In this document: positions 23,085 through 36,200 of the stretch, piece by piece
Numbering within the stretch: the stretch's first letter is position 1
Layout of the letters: each line of letters starts with the position of its first letter
NCBI GenBank assembly: GCA_033439265.1
Contig: JAVTVX010000004.1
Location: 16,567,701 to 16,631,700 of the forward strand
Source: Dillenia suffruticosa
Taxonomy: Eukaryota > Streptophyta > Magnoliopsida > Dilleniales > Dilleniaceae
Direction: 5' to 3'
DNA length: 64,000 nt
Notes under the pieces: model-generated
The model's input: the letters and a program-made list of their open reading frames with translations, nothing else
Told to the model about the DNA's origin: nothing
Database searches by the model: none
Program-made: the position numbers and the translations under genes

Positions 23085-25691
23085 TAAAGGTAGAAGCAGT
23101 GGTTATAGAAGCACAGTATATAGGGATAGAAAAAGTTATTATTCTATCAGTTTTAACAGAAATTTTAGAAACACATCAGGACATAAAAAATATGATTTAT
23201 CACAATTTAAATATAAATATTTGGATAACTGTCAGAAAAGGAAGAATAGTTACACTTGCTATTATTGTCATAAATTAAGACATATTGCTAAATTTTGCTA
23301 CTTAAACTAGTTTAGTTATATTCGAGAAAAATTTACTCAAAGTACAAGCTTGTTATCTAAAGGACCCAAACTAGTTTGGGTTCCTAAGAACAGATGATTC
23401 GTTTGTTTAACTTGTACAGAAACATAAAGCTAAAACAAAAGGAAAATGGTATGTCGATAATGATTGCTCAAGACTTATGACGGGTAATGTCTCATTGTTT
23501 AAAGAATTAAAAATGATGAACAAGGAATGGTAACTTTTCGAGACACTAAAAAGGGAAAAATCATTGATAAAGGTACCATTGGCATTAACTCTATTTCCAT
23601 AAGAAATGTTCTATTTGTTGATAGGTTAATGCATTATCTATTGAGTGTTAGTTAATTATATGATTTGGGATATAATGTGCTTTTTAAGAAAAATAAATGT
23701 ATAGTTTTTTAGAGTATAACTCAAGAAAAAATATTTGAAGGAATTAAATCTAGAAATGTATATATAGTAAATTTAAAAATCTTAAATAGTTTAAAAGAAA
23801 ATTGTTTGATAACTATAGAAACTGACATTTATGTATGATATAAAAAATTAGGTTATGTGAAATTTAAACAATTGAAAATTTTGTTTAAGAAAAATTTAAT
23901 AAGAGATTTACCAAGAATAATTAAAAGATTACATAAATTGTAATGCATGCTCACTAAATAAACAAATAAAATCATCATTTAAAAATAAGTATTACATATC
24001 AATATCTAGGCCTTTAGAAATTTTGCAAATGGATTTATTTGAACCTATTACAATTCAAAGCCTAGGTGAAAATAAATATGGTCTTGTAATTGTGGATGAT
24101 TTTTCAAAATTTATATAGATTTTATTTTTAACTAATAAAAAAAGTGCATTTGAGGCATTTAAAATTTTTGCTAAGAAAATACAAAATGAAAATGATCTAA
24201 AAATTGTCAGATTAAGAACGGACCATGGCAGCGAATTTGATGACATAGAATTTCTAGAATATTACAATAAGAAAGGAATAAATCAAAATTTTTCTGCACC
24301 CTATACATCTCAACAAAATAGAGTAGTTGAAAGAAAAAATAAGACAATTCAAGAAATGACTAGAACAATCTTTATGAGAGTAGTATAGGAAAATATTCTT
24401 GGGCCGAAACCGCTTCTACAGCTTGTGACATAATAAATAGAGTATATTTTAGGCTTTTGACTGAGAAAACTCCTTATGAATTGCTTAAGGGAAGAAAACC
24501 TAATGTATCTTACTTTTATACATTTGGATACTCATGCTATATTTTGAAAAATAATTTGAACACAATAAGTAAATTTGATGAAAAAGCAATAGAAAGAATC
24601 TTTCTAAGTTATTCATCGAATAGTAAGCATATAGAATTTTCAATAAAGAATTTAAAATTGTTGAAAAAACTATTAATGTAAAATTTCATGAAAATGATTT
24701 TCAAAATCTAAAAGATGAGGATAACGGTACCACTATTAAGTTAAATGAACTCTCTCATGAAAATAATAACAATAATGAATTTTAAATTGAAAAATGACAG
24801 AGATGAAATAATGAAAAGTTAGAAATTTCTACCTAGTCACTTACAAAAGATGTTATTGGTGATATAGATGAAGGCATAAGGACAAGATCAAGTTATAGAA
24901 ACCTAGAGAATCAATTTGCATTTTTATCTCATATAGAACCAAAGAATATAGAAGAAACTCCTAAAGATGAAAGTTAGATAGAAGCAATACAAGATGAATT
25001 GAATCGATTTAGAAGAAATAATGTGTGGTCATTAGTGACTAAGCTAAATGATAAGACAACAATATGAATAATATGGGTCTTTAGAAACAAAATGGATGAA
25101 AATGAAAATGTCATAAGAAACAAAGCTAGATTGGTAGCCAAAGGATATTCACAAAAAAAGGAATTGACTATGATAACATTTGCACTGGTAGTTAGGTGAG
25201 AAGCAATTAGACTACTTTTAATATATGCATGCTTTAAAAATTTTAAATTATTTCAAATGGATATAAAAAGTTTATTTTTAAATGGATATATAAAAGAAAA
25301 GGTTTATATTAGTCAACCTAATAAAGAAGATCGTGTTTATATATTATACAAGGCATTGTATGGTTTAAAACAAGCCCTAGAGTATGGTATGAAAGATTAA
25401 GTGATTTTCTTGTGAAGAATAATTTTAAGAAAGGAAATGTTGATACTATCTTATTTATAAAATATGTTAATGATAATTTTAGTAATATGATGAAAAATGA
25501 ATTTGAAATGTCTATGATGGGTGAATTGAATTTTTTTTTTAGATTTACAAATAAAATAAACACCTAAATAAATTTTCATAAATAAAAAAAATACACAAAA
25601 GAGTTAATAAAGAAATTTGGACTGGAAAACTAAAAAATCACAGTATTCCAATGTCTATCTCTATTAAGTTAGATTTGGATAAAAAAGAAAA
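23085..25691 (+). pseudogene. Copia gag-pol remnant, part 1 (zinc knuckle, protease, integrase, RT)
   Basis: The knuckle CYYCHKLRHIAKFC (about 23257-23298) is canonical CX2CX4HX4C. The protease site is WYVDNDCS (about 23450), with Asp-Asn-Asp for the usual D-(S/T)-G. The integrase at about 24000-24480 keeps its three acidic residues in VDDFSKF, RTDHGSEFD and VERKNKT. RT blocks follow at 25020-25690, including KARLVAKGYSQ and QMDIKSLFLNGYIKE; the active-site region is YVNDN with adjacent deletion. Many stops interrupt the frame. RT is interrupted by the CACTA element at 25691 and resumes at 44806. Confidence 0.85.
25689..25691 (+). repeat. Target-site duplication AAA, left copy, of the CACTA element
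   Basis: AAA precedes the CACTACAAAAT terminus and AAA follows TTTTGTAGTG at 44806-44808. CACTA elements make 3-bp duplications. A-rich context makes the match weaker evidence than usual. Confidence 0.7.
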
Positions 25692-25721
25692 CACTACAAA
25701 ATAAATGCTCTATGCAGACGG
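25692..25721 (+). repeat. Left terminal inverted repeat of the CACTA element
   Basis: The first 11 bases CACTACAAAAT are identical to the inverse of the right end, and a conserved ACGG follows at the 27th to 30th base of both. Transposase TNPD is known to act on such termini. Confidence 0.9.
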
Positions 25722-25894
25722 TCAAAAATCGTATGGTAAACCTAGTAAAACCATCAAGAGAATTTTCTCTAACGGATGCATCTTCAGTTGGCTATACACC
25801 AGTCGGGATTGGTCTATCCCGATAGTTTTAGTCACCGTTGGAGCATGTCCAGACCTATACGGACAGTTAAAGAAGTGTTGGAAAATTGTCTTGA

Positions 25895-26290
25895 CTTGTG
25901 TCGGTTTAAAAAATGTCGGTAAATGTTATTACCTATTATCGTCGGTTATCACATTGTGTTAGAAAATAATATTAGATTTATTGTCGGTTACATAAGTGTT
26001 AAAAATTGTTATTATTTTGTATCGGTTTAAAAATGTTGGTAAAAATTACTACCTATTATCATCGATTATCACATGTGTTAGAAAATAATACTAGATTTAT
26101 TTTCGGTCACATAAGTGTTAAGAATTGTTATTATTTTGTATGGGTTTAAAAAATATTGGTAAAAGTTACTACCTATCGTCGATTATCACATGTTAGAAAA
26201 TATTACTACATTTATTGTCGGTTACCATAAAGATTAAGAATTGTAATTTTCATGTATCTGTTAAAAAAAATTCGTCAATCACCATATATT
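25895..26290 (+). repeat. Subterminal tandem repeat of about 120 bp, four units
   Basis: Units start with (G/T)CGGTTTAAAA-like phrases at about 25901, 26022, 26142 and 26257. Each carries TTACTACCTAT, ATCGGTTATCACAT and TGTTAGAAAATA. Subterminal repeats are the usual TNPA binding region in this family; the short phrase TCGGTTA repeated inside each unit is a candidate core. Confidence 0.8.
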
Positions 26291-26810
26291 AAGAATTGTT
26301 ATTGCTATTTATCTATCGTAAGTTATTACAAAATGTTCGTAATGTTATTACTTTATCATTGGATACGTAGGTATTACGAATTAAGTTTTTATTATCGATT
26401 ACACACAGAAAATTAATTAATTTATCGTCATTATTATAAAGAATTAGGAAAATTACTAATTTTATTAAAAAGAAGGAATTGGGATTCGATTATCATATGT
26501 TATCATATGTATCGTCGGTAACTACATGTTATTATTTTCTTTATTCTCAGTTACCATTTCTTATTATAAGTTACGATAAGTTACATTTCTATACATCTTA
26601 CTATATTTTACTATAACTTACTACCAATTACTATAGGTGCGTGAAAAAATATTATTTATGACCAAAATGCTAGAAAAGTTATTTGGTTGTACCTGCAGCA
26701 TCATCATCATAGTTTAGACAAATATTTTTGTAGGAAGATTAATTTCGATTATCACAAGAATGACACTAATCACAAAAATAATATAAAACATATGAAAATG
26801 AAAATGATGG

Positions 26811-26841
<31 letters not shown>

Positions 26842-26889
26842 AAAGATCACATGTCTTGTTCTAAGATCTAAGATGTTCTTCTCGCAAAA

Positions 26890-28740
26890 AATGTCATCAT
26901 CATAATTTACAGATCCACCAACACCACCAGCAGCAATATGTGACGAATTTACCAAAAATGTTATCATTACAGAATTTGAAAATTGAATTCCCAACATCCA
27001 GCACAATCTATTTATAAGATAGTAGATTCCTTCAATCTATTCATAAAAATCAGTAACCAGTGAAATAATGAAATGAATATTGGTATATTATAAAAAATAG
27101 TTATAAATGAAAATATTACCTTTTGGGATAGTGTGAGGTGGTGATGATGATGGTTGACTTCTATGTGTACTCCAAGCATCTGATGGTATTGAAGAAATCT
27201 AATAATATAAATAATTTGAATTATTGTTTAAAAATAAAAGTGAAATTAGTAAGATTGTGGTGAAAGCTTACTTGAACACCAACAAGCCTTGCTTCATTCA
27301 CCAGGTTTATCAATTCATCTTACTGTGGACTTTCGGCATGCATCACAACATGCATAAGAACATTGCTTACCAAATTAGTAAGATTATGATTCTATTCCAT
27401 TAATTGTTCTATCATAATAGTCACATCTCCATTATGTATGGTTGAATGTAGGCGTTATGATGGAGTTGTAACTTTTCCCATACATCTGATTCTTCTCCTC
27501 GAATCAGCCCCTTTAACTTTAAATACAATATCATTTTTCCAAGATAAAGTCCCATTTTCTAATTGCCTTCATTTTCAGTAGACTCCATTCCATTTTTCAT
27601 CATTTCCTTTGTCAGAAGTAATGAAATGTTAATATCTATAAACATATGAAATAGAATTATATAAAAATAGTCATCCATACCACAACTTTTGATGCTTTCG
27701 TAGAAACTAAACTGCCATCTGATTTGGTTCTACTAGTAATATAAACATCAGCTCTAGAAGATTTGGTCCCAAATTGTGTCGTCTGTGATGATAAAAGTGG
27801 TTTAGGATTTTATTTTGAAGTATTTGAAATATTATGTAGTAAAATTAATTAGAAATATACCTTCTCATGTATGAGTTTGGCAAATGATTTAGATCCTAGA
27901 CAATGTGGATCTATCAACTTTGCACGACATTCTGAATTTTTTTACTAATTTCCTAACACAAAAAAAGAAATATTAGAATACAAATGAGCAGAGTACTAAA
28001 AGAAGTCGATAATTTGTACCTTTCCTTTGTCACTCAACCAGAAAGTAACAAACTCCTTGTACTGATTTGGATCAACCCTATCATCTCTCATTCTCTTGAT
28101 ATTTTCTTCTATTCCAAACGAATCATCGAACCACTTTGATTTCAAAGAATTTTTAAAACTCTTCCATTTGTCAAATAGATTTGCAATAGCCCATTTTTTA
28201 GTCTCATCTGTGAGTGGATTGAAAGTAATCTTTGACTACAATAAAAAATAAAATTAGGTATATTAATTTCCATCTATACTATTAACCATTATACGATTAA
28301 TAAAACTAAATACCTGCATAATTTTTCACATGTCCTCTTTATACTCTATTGGCATATCACGCCAAGTTTTATAGTTTATAGGAGCAAAGGAATGCACTCA
28401 GACTATAGAGCCCAGAAATCTGGTAAAAATCGTACCATCAATTCTTATTGGTTGATTTAATTCGTTTATTTCAACCATCATTCATTTTCCTTTTTCTAAG
28501 TCCGAAACATCTTGACAGCGCGTTGGTCCTCTACATTTCTTGACAACTGTTAAAAATAAAAAATTAGAAATAGATAATTATTAATTACCTCACAAGAAAA
28601 TGATGTATTTATTTTTAAACCAAATGTGGGGTAACATCCTGGGATGATGACTAGGGTTCTTCAGACTCAACCTGCTCTTGGGATGGTTGTGATTCTTTGT
28701 GATCAGCCACAATATTCATCCGTCGTTTAGTTCGTCTCAT
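26890..28740 (-). pseudogene. TNPA-like gene of the CACTA element (plant transposase, Ptta/En/Spm type)
   Basis: On the minus strand an ATG at 28740 opens MRRTKRRMNIVADH. Further blocks, separated by likely GT-AG introns, are KWAIANLFDKWKSFK and DDRVDPNQYKEFVTFW (exon about 28236-28020), a CLGSKSFAKLIHEK block (about 27950-27862), and RSRTKSDG-like residues (about 27783-27682), ending in a Ser/Pro-rich tail (about 27190-27120) and perhaps a last exon near 26900. This order is that of the Transposase_24 family, the subterminal-repeat-binding partner of TNPD. Exon joints are inferred. I did not find a continuous frame, so its coding state is uncertain. It is transcribed in the same direction as the TNP2-like gene. 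Confidence 0.75.
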
Positions 28741-29990
28741 ATTTATCACAATTTAAAAAATTTTAAAATTTTTAAAATACAGTGCAACCAACTTTTTATT
28801 GAAAAAAATGATTACCTTTTCAGCAATGGAGATATATTATAAAATGATTCAAAGTGATTAAGGACCTAATAAAATTTTGGTTGAGTTAGGAGTTTTGAAA
28901 GTTTTGAGAGGAGGAGAGATATTGAGTAGAGGTGAGTTTTTATGACGGAACAAGTCGGAAAGATTTCTAATATATATTTGGAGAGTTTTGGAGGGAAAGA
29001 GACAAATGATTTATAATATAATTAGAGAGGTTTTGAAGGGAAAGAAAAGTTTTGATATTTTGTATAATAATTTATAGTGTAATTTTTTTTCTGCTTTTTT
29101 TTTCACACTTTTATTTATTACCCATTTTTCAATATTTTACCATTTTTTAAAACTTTACAATATTTTTTACTCCATTGTAGTTATTTCATTATTTAAATTA
29201 ATAATATTAATTAACTCATATTTTAATTTTTTCTTAAAAATGTGATTTTGGCTGAGAATTAAAGATTTAGAGGAGTGGTGCAATGACTCGACACACACAA
29301 ACACACACACACACACATACACACACATATATATGCATATATACAATTTGAAAAATATTATCATTCTCTTTATCCACTTTTCCTTTACCTCTATTTTAGC
29401 ATTATCATTATTACACATGCACACACATTTTTTTTATTTGTTTCTACATTTTTACTTCATTATTACATTCGTTTATTACTACATTATCACTATAATATTA
29501 ATATATTATATTATATGTTTTGTTACTATATCATTACTATATTATTTTAGCGATAATTATACCAATAATACTTATTATACCATATATATCACAATACTTA
29601 TTTAATTTTAGATTTTATAATTGAGGATGAAATTATGAGATGAAATGTAATGATATAATTAATTATGTTACATCATATTTAATATTATTTAAATTATATT
29701 TAATATTATTTAATTATGTTGGTAGTTATTATTTTATTATATTAATAAAAAATGAAAAATAAGATGTTTATCCTCTCCTTTTTCACCACACACTCTTATT
29801 TTTAGTTCCACATTAACTTGTGTTAACTTATTTCCATATGTATTATAACCTTCCAATTACTACATAATATATAATTAATAATTATAATTGAAGCACTCGC
29901 AAAGTTTGCATTGATTTCTTAACTAAATTTAAACAAAGATTAAATATAGTTTTCACTTAAATATTTATATAAAAACCAACTATTTTGTAA
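28741..29990. other. AT-rich intergenic part of the CACTA element with an AC microsatellite
   Basis: Mostly A/T tracts; an (AC)n-type stretch lies at 29291-29328 followed by ATATAT. No coding signature is seen. Confidence 0.6.
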
Positions 29991-30640
29991 TAACAATATA
30001 TTTGTGTTGTTGTTCGAACTTGTTATCACTTGTTACCACTTGAATATGTCACTTGTCACTCGTTACCAACATGCACACAAGGAATATTACTTATTACCAC
30101 TTCTTACAATTTGAATATACCACTTGTTACCATGCACCATGCACGTTGAGAAATATTAGTTATTACTTATTACCATTTGTTACCATCTATTATACTCCTT
30201 GTTATCACTTATTACCATTTCTACATATTATCATCACCACTCATTACAGTATATTATTACCATTTATGTACACTATATATTACCATTACTATTCATTAAA
30301 GTATATTAGATGGAGAAATTATATAATCTAACAAAATTACATTTTATACACACAAGGAATATTACTTGTCACTCGTTATATAATACACCGCTTGTCACTC
30401 GTTATCATGCACACAAGGAATATTACTTATTACCACTTCTTACAATTTAAATATACTACTTGTCACCATGCACACTTGTTGAGAAATATCAGTTATTACT
30501 TATTACCACTTGTGACCACTTGTAACCACTTGTTACGATCTATTATACTAATATCATTTCATGATCAATATCACTTGTTATCACTTATTACCATTTCTGT
30601 ACACTACATATTATCATTACCATTCATTACAGGAGAAAAC
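29991..30640 (+). repeat. TTACCACTT-motif cluster with an internal duplication
   Basis: The phrases CACTTGTTACCA, TTATTACCACTT and TTGTCACTCGTTA occur many times. A block starting ATGCACACAAGGAATATTAC at 30071 is repeated at 30417, giving a duplication period of 346 bp. Similar phrases lie near the right end (42530-42690, 44200-44350) and, inverted, at 38770-38930. Confidence 0.75.
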
Positions 30641-30733
30641 AAAACATTGATTATATAATCTAACAAAATTACATTTCATACAAATATTCATCCCATCCTA
30701 CTCTATCAATATCATCATTATCATTCATGTCTA

Positions 30734-33700
30734 TTATACATTCCCTTCGTCTTTATCAATATTACTCCGAACCCACACCTGCTGATTGTTTGAAGGGTTA
30801 CTTTCTGAATTCAGGTTTACTTCATCACCCATGTCAAATTCATCTTTAACTTTAACATGCTTTACAACAAGCCATCCTTTGTATCTTTCATTCACTACAT
30901 AAAATATCTTCTTTGCCTGAGATGCCAACACATAAGGATCATTTAACAAATCCACACATGTATGATTGAGATATGAAAAATTTACAAGTGTTGAACCAAA
31001 TCTATTTTTCTTGCATCCTCGTTATAGGTCAACCCAATCATACCGAAATAACACAAATGTATACATTCCATTATAGTTTACTTCAATAATTTGTCGTAAT
31101 ATTCCATAATAATTAATTTTAACTTGAATGGGTATTTTATCCCTGGCACTTGTATAACTAATATCATCCACCGCAATCACAATACCTGAATTCTGAGTCT
31201 GAAGGCATTTCTCCCTATTTTTTATATGGAATCGATATCCATTGATTACATACCCATTGTAATTTTTAACCAATTGATTTGGTCCACGAGTAATCCATTT
31301 AATTTTATCAGTAATCTCTTCAGGATATTTTGGATTTGTAACCTGAAAAAAGAAACGAAGAAATTAATAATATTCTAAGATTAACTAGAAGAAATTAATA
31401 ATAAAAAATTAAATATTGATACTTACACGATCAGTAAACCAGGTATTGAAGTCTTTACTATGAAGTTTATCAATTTGGAAAGTATTTAATTTCTTTCCAT
31501 GATTTGTTCTTCGAATATATTGCTTATATTCCCTGTATCAAATAAAAACAATACATATATAATTATATAATTATATAATATAATGTTAGAGTCTAATAAT
31601 TAAAAATATATTACAATGTATACTTACACTCTAAAGGAGGCAATTGAGTCACTGTTAAATAGTATGTATCTATGGCATTACTGTAATGATTTCTAGTCGA
31701 GATGAATTCGGGATATTCTTTTTTTTTCCTTTTTGTCTTTTAATAGTTCTTCTTCCCAAAGGCCTTCCAATAGTGGTTGAAGTTGACTCATCTTCTTCAA
31801 ACATAATATGGTTGTCATCATTCCGTAATATACGATTAAACCTTGTTTCAACCCCATCTAGATATCTTGAACAAAACAGCAGACACTCATTTGCTATGTA
31901 ACCTTCCGCAATAGAACCTTCAGGCCGTGCTCTATTATATACATAAGATTTGAGTTGAAGCAAGTACCTGTATACATATATATACATTATACGTATACTA
32001 TTGTTAAATAAAATAAGTATCAATTGTTAAATAAGTGATCAAAATAAAACAAACATTTCAATTGGATACATCCACCTATATGTCACTGATCCACCAATCC
32101 TTGGTTCAGTTGTCAAGTACACGATCAAGTGTATCATGCTGGTAAAAAATGAAAGAGGAAAAATCTTTTCAAGGTCACACATAATTTATGGAACTGCTGC
32201 CTCCAATTGCTCTAGTTCTCGTGGGTCAAGAACCCTAGAGCAAAAATATTTAAAAAATATTACAAATTTTAATGATAAGAGAGTTAACATTGTCAGGTAA
32301 TGATCCACGAATTGCTATAAGAATAAATTCTTGCATTAAAATGATAGTCATAACTTTTGAGACCTATGAACTTCCGTTGCTTCAATTGAACATATCTAGA
32401 AATGTTTGTAGAGCACTCGTCCGAAAGTTTTAAGTTCTTCAAAACCTTGAGAAATGCATCTTTTTTCTGGAAGGTCATTTGGTAACATGCCTTAGGTAAA
32501 AATATATTTATAGAGTTTGATCTTCATGCATGTAGATCATTTCTTGTCCCTATCTCTTCAAGATCAAGTCTCGCCTTATAATTATCCTTAGATTTTCCTT
32601 CTTGTCCAAGAATTGTACCAACAATTATATCAAAATAATTTTTCTCTGTGTACATTATATCAATATTATGTTTAAGTAAAACATTTTCCTAATAAGGCAA
32701 ATGAAACAATATACTCTTTTTTTCCATCCATGCATATCATTAGGACTTGTTAAGTCAACTCTATCTAATTCTTGCAATACATTGGCTCCAGTTCTTTGCT
32801 TAGGAGTAACTCTAAATTCTTCTGTCCCATCAAAAGAATATATATCATACCTGAATGAATGAGTTGATTCGAACTATCTTCGATATCCCATATAACAATA
32901 CTTCCGGTCATGACATAACCATTGAGAACATGTATCATATCCGCATACTGGACATGCAAATCTACCTTTAGTACTCTATCCAGACAGAGTAGCATATGCG
33001 GGGAAGTCATTAATAGTCCATAACAGTGCTGCATGCATTTTAAATCTTTTACCAATTGAAGAATCATAAGTGTCTACTCCTTTATTCCACAATTCTTTCA
33101 ATTCTTTTACCAGTGGTTGCATATATACATCTATCTTGTCTCCGGGACTTTTAGGACCAAGAATAAGTAATGTCAGTATGAAATTTGTAGATTTCATGCA
33201 CAACGAAGGTGGTAAATTATATGGTATGATGAGCACTCGTCAAGTACTATGTGTAACATTCATTGTTTTAAATGGATTAAAACCATCAGCGGCCAACCCT
33301 AATCGAATATTTCTTGGATCAGAAGAGAAGGTAGGGTATAGGAAATCAAACTCCTTCCATGCAGGAGAATCTGCTGGATGTCTTAAAAGTCCATCCTTTG
33401 TTCTTTTATCATAATGTCATCTCATCAAACAAGCAATTTGACTGCATGTAAATAGTCTTTACAATCTAGGAATCAAAGGAAACCATGTCAATATTTTGAC
33501 AGCTTTTTTTTATTAATATCTTGATCTCCATCTTCATTTGGTTTCCACCTAGAAGCACCACACACATAATATGCATCATCTTTGGATCTATCTTTTCAGT
33601 ACAACATACAATCGTTAGGGCAAGCATATATTTTCTCATATCTCAACCCTAAAGCTGAAACAGTTTTCTTCACTTCATAACAACTATTTGGCAATATGTT

Positions 33701-34290
33701 TTCATCAGGCAACAATTCTCTCAAAAACTCTTAACAATAATGAAAAAGATTTGTTGGTCCACCCAGACAAACACTTTAAATGATATAAATGTACAATAGT
33801 TGTAAGCAAACTGTATTTCGATTTTTGATATACGGGTTTTTTGGCATCTTCAAGTAATTCATGAAACTTATCTGAAGTTGATTCGTCCACCATGGATGCA
33901 TGAGAATTTGGTTGATGAGAACTTTTGAAGGAAGAATCATGAGGTAAATGTGTGAATGTATCATGTAACATGCCAAGCATATCATGCTGAAAAGATTATC
34001 AAGATTGTTGTTGGATCCATTTTCAATGCTCTCCTTATTACCTTCTTTATTAACCTCTCCCTCTCCATGATATATCCACTTCTCATATCCATGTTGAAAG
34101 CCATGATGTAATAAGTGATTGAATACTATGGATATAGGAAATCTTAATGTATTGAAACATTTAACACAAGAACATAATATCTTCCCATCAATCGATTGAA
34201 TATTTTCAAATGTAAATTCAAGAAAAACATTAACTCCCTGATATATTCATCACTTGCTCTTGATTTAGAATACATCCATCTCCTATCCAT
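30734..34290 (-). pseudogene. TNP2/TNPD-like CACTA transposase gene, decayed
   Basis: On the minus strand the domains come in canonical order. Transpos_assoc begins MDRRWMYSKSRASDEYI at 34290. A linker with LLEDAKKP, LLTTIVHLYHLKC and GWTNKSF lies at 33980-33710. The TNP2 core has LGLAADGFNPF (about 33300-33270), YNLPPSLCMK (about 33220), PGDKIDVYMQPLVKELKEL and ALLWTINDFPAYATLSG (to 32976). DUF4218-type blocks are at 32478-31670 (LKVLKNLKLSDE, EGYIANECLLFCSRYL), and a DUF4216-type C-terminus at 31273-30734 (NGYVINGYRFH, DPYVLASQAKKIFYV, WLVVKHVK). TNPD cuts the element ends. Stops and shifts split it into at least seven pieces, not all explainable by introns. Confidence 0.9.
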
Positions 34291-34559
34291 GAGAAAATTG
34301 CAAAAGCGAAAAGAGAAATAAAAGAAATAAAGAGGAATTGAGAACAAAACAAATTAGAAAAAGGAAGAGAAATAACTGATTGTGAAAGAAATAAAGAAAA
34401 AAAAGAAGCAAAGAGAAATAAATGAAATAAGTGATATTGTGAAAATTGTGTTAACATTTGCGCCAAAATCAACATAATTTTAGCACCAAAAATATTTAAT
34501 AGCGCCACAAAAAGTTTTTGCTTGTCTAGCTAAAGCTAAAGGAAGTGAAAAAAAGAAAA

Positions 34560-35690
34560 TAATTTTGATCACACTTTAATTCTATCAAATTTTAAGTTTA
34601 ATTCTACCAAGTATATTATTATTATTGTTAGTTAGTTAATTGTGAGTTGTTTGGAAATCAAAAACTTAATATACATCATAATTAATAAAATATATACTAT
34701 GAAATAATAATTTAATATCATCATAATTTTGAAATAGTAATATTAAGAATTTAAAAAAATTTCATATCAAATTTTAAGTTTAATTCTACCAAATTTTAAG
34801 TTTAATTCTATCAAATTTTAAGTAAATTATTATTATTGTTAGTTACTTAATTGTGAGTTGTTTGGAAATCAAACACTTAATATATATCATAATTAATAAA
34901 ATATATACTATGAAATAATAATTTAATATCATCATAATTTTGAAATAATAATATTAAGAATTTAAAAAAATTTCATATCAAATTTTAAGTTTAATTCTAC
35001 CAAATTTTAAGTATATTATTATTATTGTTTGTTAGTTAACTGTGAGTTGTTTGGAAATCAAACACTTAATATATATCATAGTTATTAAAATATGAAATAA
35101 TAATTTAATATCATATTTTGAAATAATAATATTAAGAATTAAAAAAAAATTTATATCAAATTTTAAGTTTAATTCTAATTATTATTAGTTAGTTAGTTAA
35201 TTGTGAGTTGTTTGGAAATCAAACACTTAAAATATATCATAATTAATAAAATATATACTATGAAATAATAATTTAATATCATCATAATTTTGAAATAATA
35301 ATATTAAGAATTTAAAAAATTTTCATATTTCTACCAAATTTTAAGCTTAATTTAAAGTATATTATTATTATTATTGTTAGTTAGTTAATTGTGAGTTGTT
35401 TGGAATTCAAACACTTAAAATATATCATAATTAATAAAATATATACTATGAAATAATAATTTAATATCATCAGAATTTTGAAATAATAATATTAAGAATT
35501 TAAAAAATTTTCATATTTCTACCAAATTTTAAGCTTAATTTAAAGTATATTATTATTATTATTGTTAGTTAGTTAATTGTGAGTTGTTTAGCAATCAAAA
35601 ACTTAATATATATCATAATTAAAAATATATATACTATAAAATAATAATTTAATATCATGAAATAATGAATTTAAAAAATTTTCATATATT
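34560..35690 (+). repeat. AT-rich tandem satellite, six units of mostly 189 bp, inside the CACTA element
   Basis: The marker TGTGAGTTGTTTGG recurs at 34641, 34852, 35041, 35202, 35390 and 35579, giving periods of 211, 189, 161, 188 and 189. Each unit has TCAAATTTTAAG, a (ATT)n run, the marker, CACTTAATATATATCA and TTTGAAATAATAATATTAAG. It lies just upstream of the TNP2-like gene. Confidence 0.92.
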
Positions 35691-35699
35691 TATATAATT

Positions 35700-35995
35700 A
35701 AAATATTTATAGCCGCGTGTACAGGGAAAGTTTCGGCCCCGCGTACGCTGGCCTGCACGGCTGAAGCCGCGCGCATGCCAGGGTCTGCACGGTTTCAACC
35801 CCCCAGAGCACGGCTGAAGCCGCGCGCATGCCCGGGCATGCATGGTTTCAGCCACGTGGGGTGTGCCTGAAGCTGCGCACATGCCCGGGTATGCACGGTT
35901 TCAGCCGCGCACTGGGCAGTTGAAACCGTGCGCATGCGTTGTATGCGTAGTTTAAGCTGCTGCATGAGAGGTTTCAGCCGCATGCGGCTCCAGAA
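35700..35995 (+). repeat. GC-rich hairpin-forming island 1
   Basis: It has a sharp GC-rich change in AT-rich DNA. Phrases CACGGTTTCAGCCGCG, GGCTGAAGCCGCGCGCATGC and GCCCGGGCATGC repeat in both orientations about every 55-65 bp, so the island can fold extensively. It may be the TNP2 promoter/leader region or a separate repeat family. Confidence 0.75.
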
Positions 35996-36200
35996 AATCC
36001 ATATTTCAAAAAAAAGGGAAAAATATGGAAAAAAAAAATTAAGAATCACACACTATAATAATATATACATTACATTAATATTACTTAATGCTACAGCAAC
36101 AAAGAAAAAGAAAAAAAAATAATTAAATCACCAGAATTTGGAAAAGAAAAAAAAATAATTGGAACCTAGGGAAGTTGGACTTTAGGTCTAATTTTTTTTT

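Noticed and set aside
29333-29605. Plus-strand Ile/Tyr-rich frame
   Set aside because: AT-rich low-complexity sequence next to an AC microsatellite inside the CACTA element; no homology seen.
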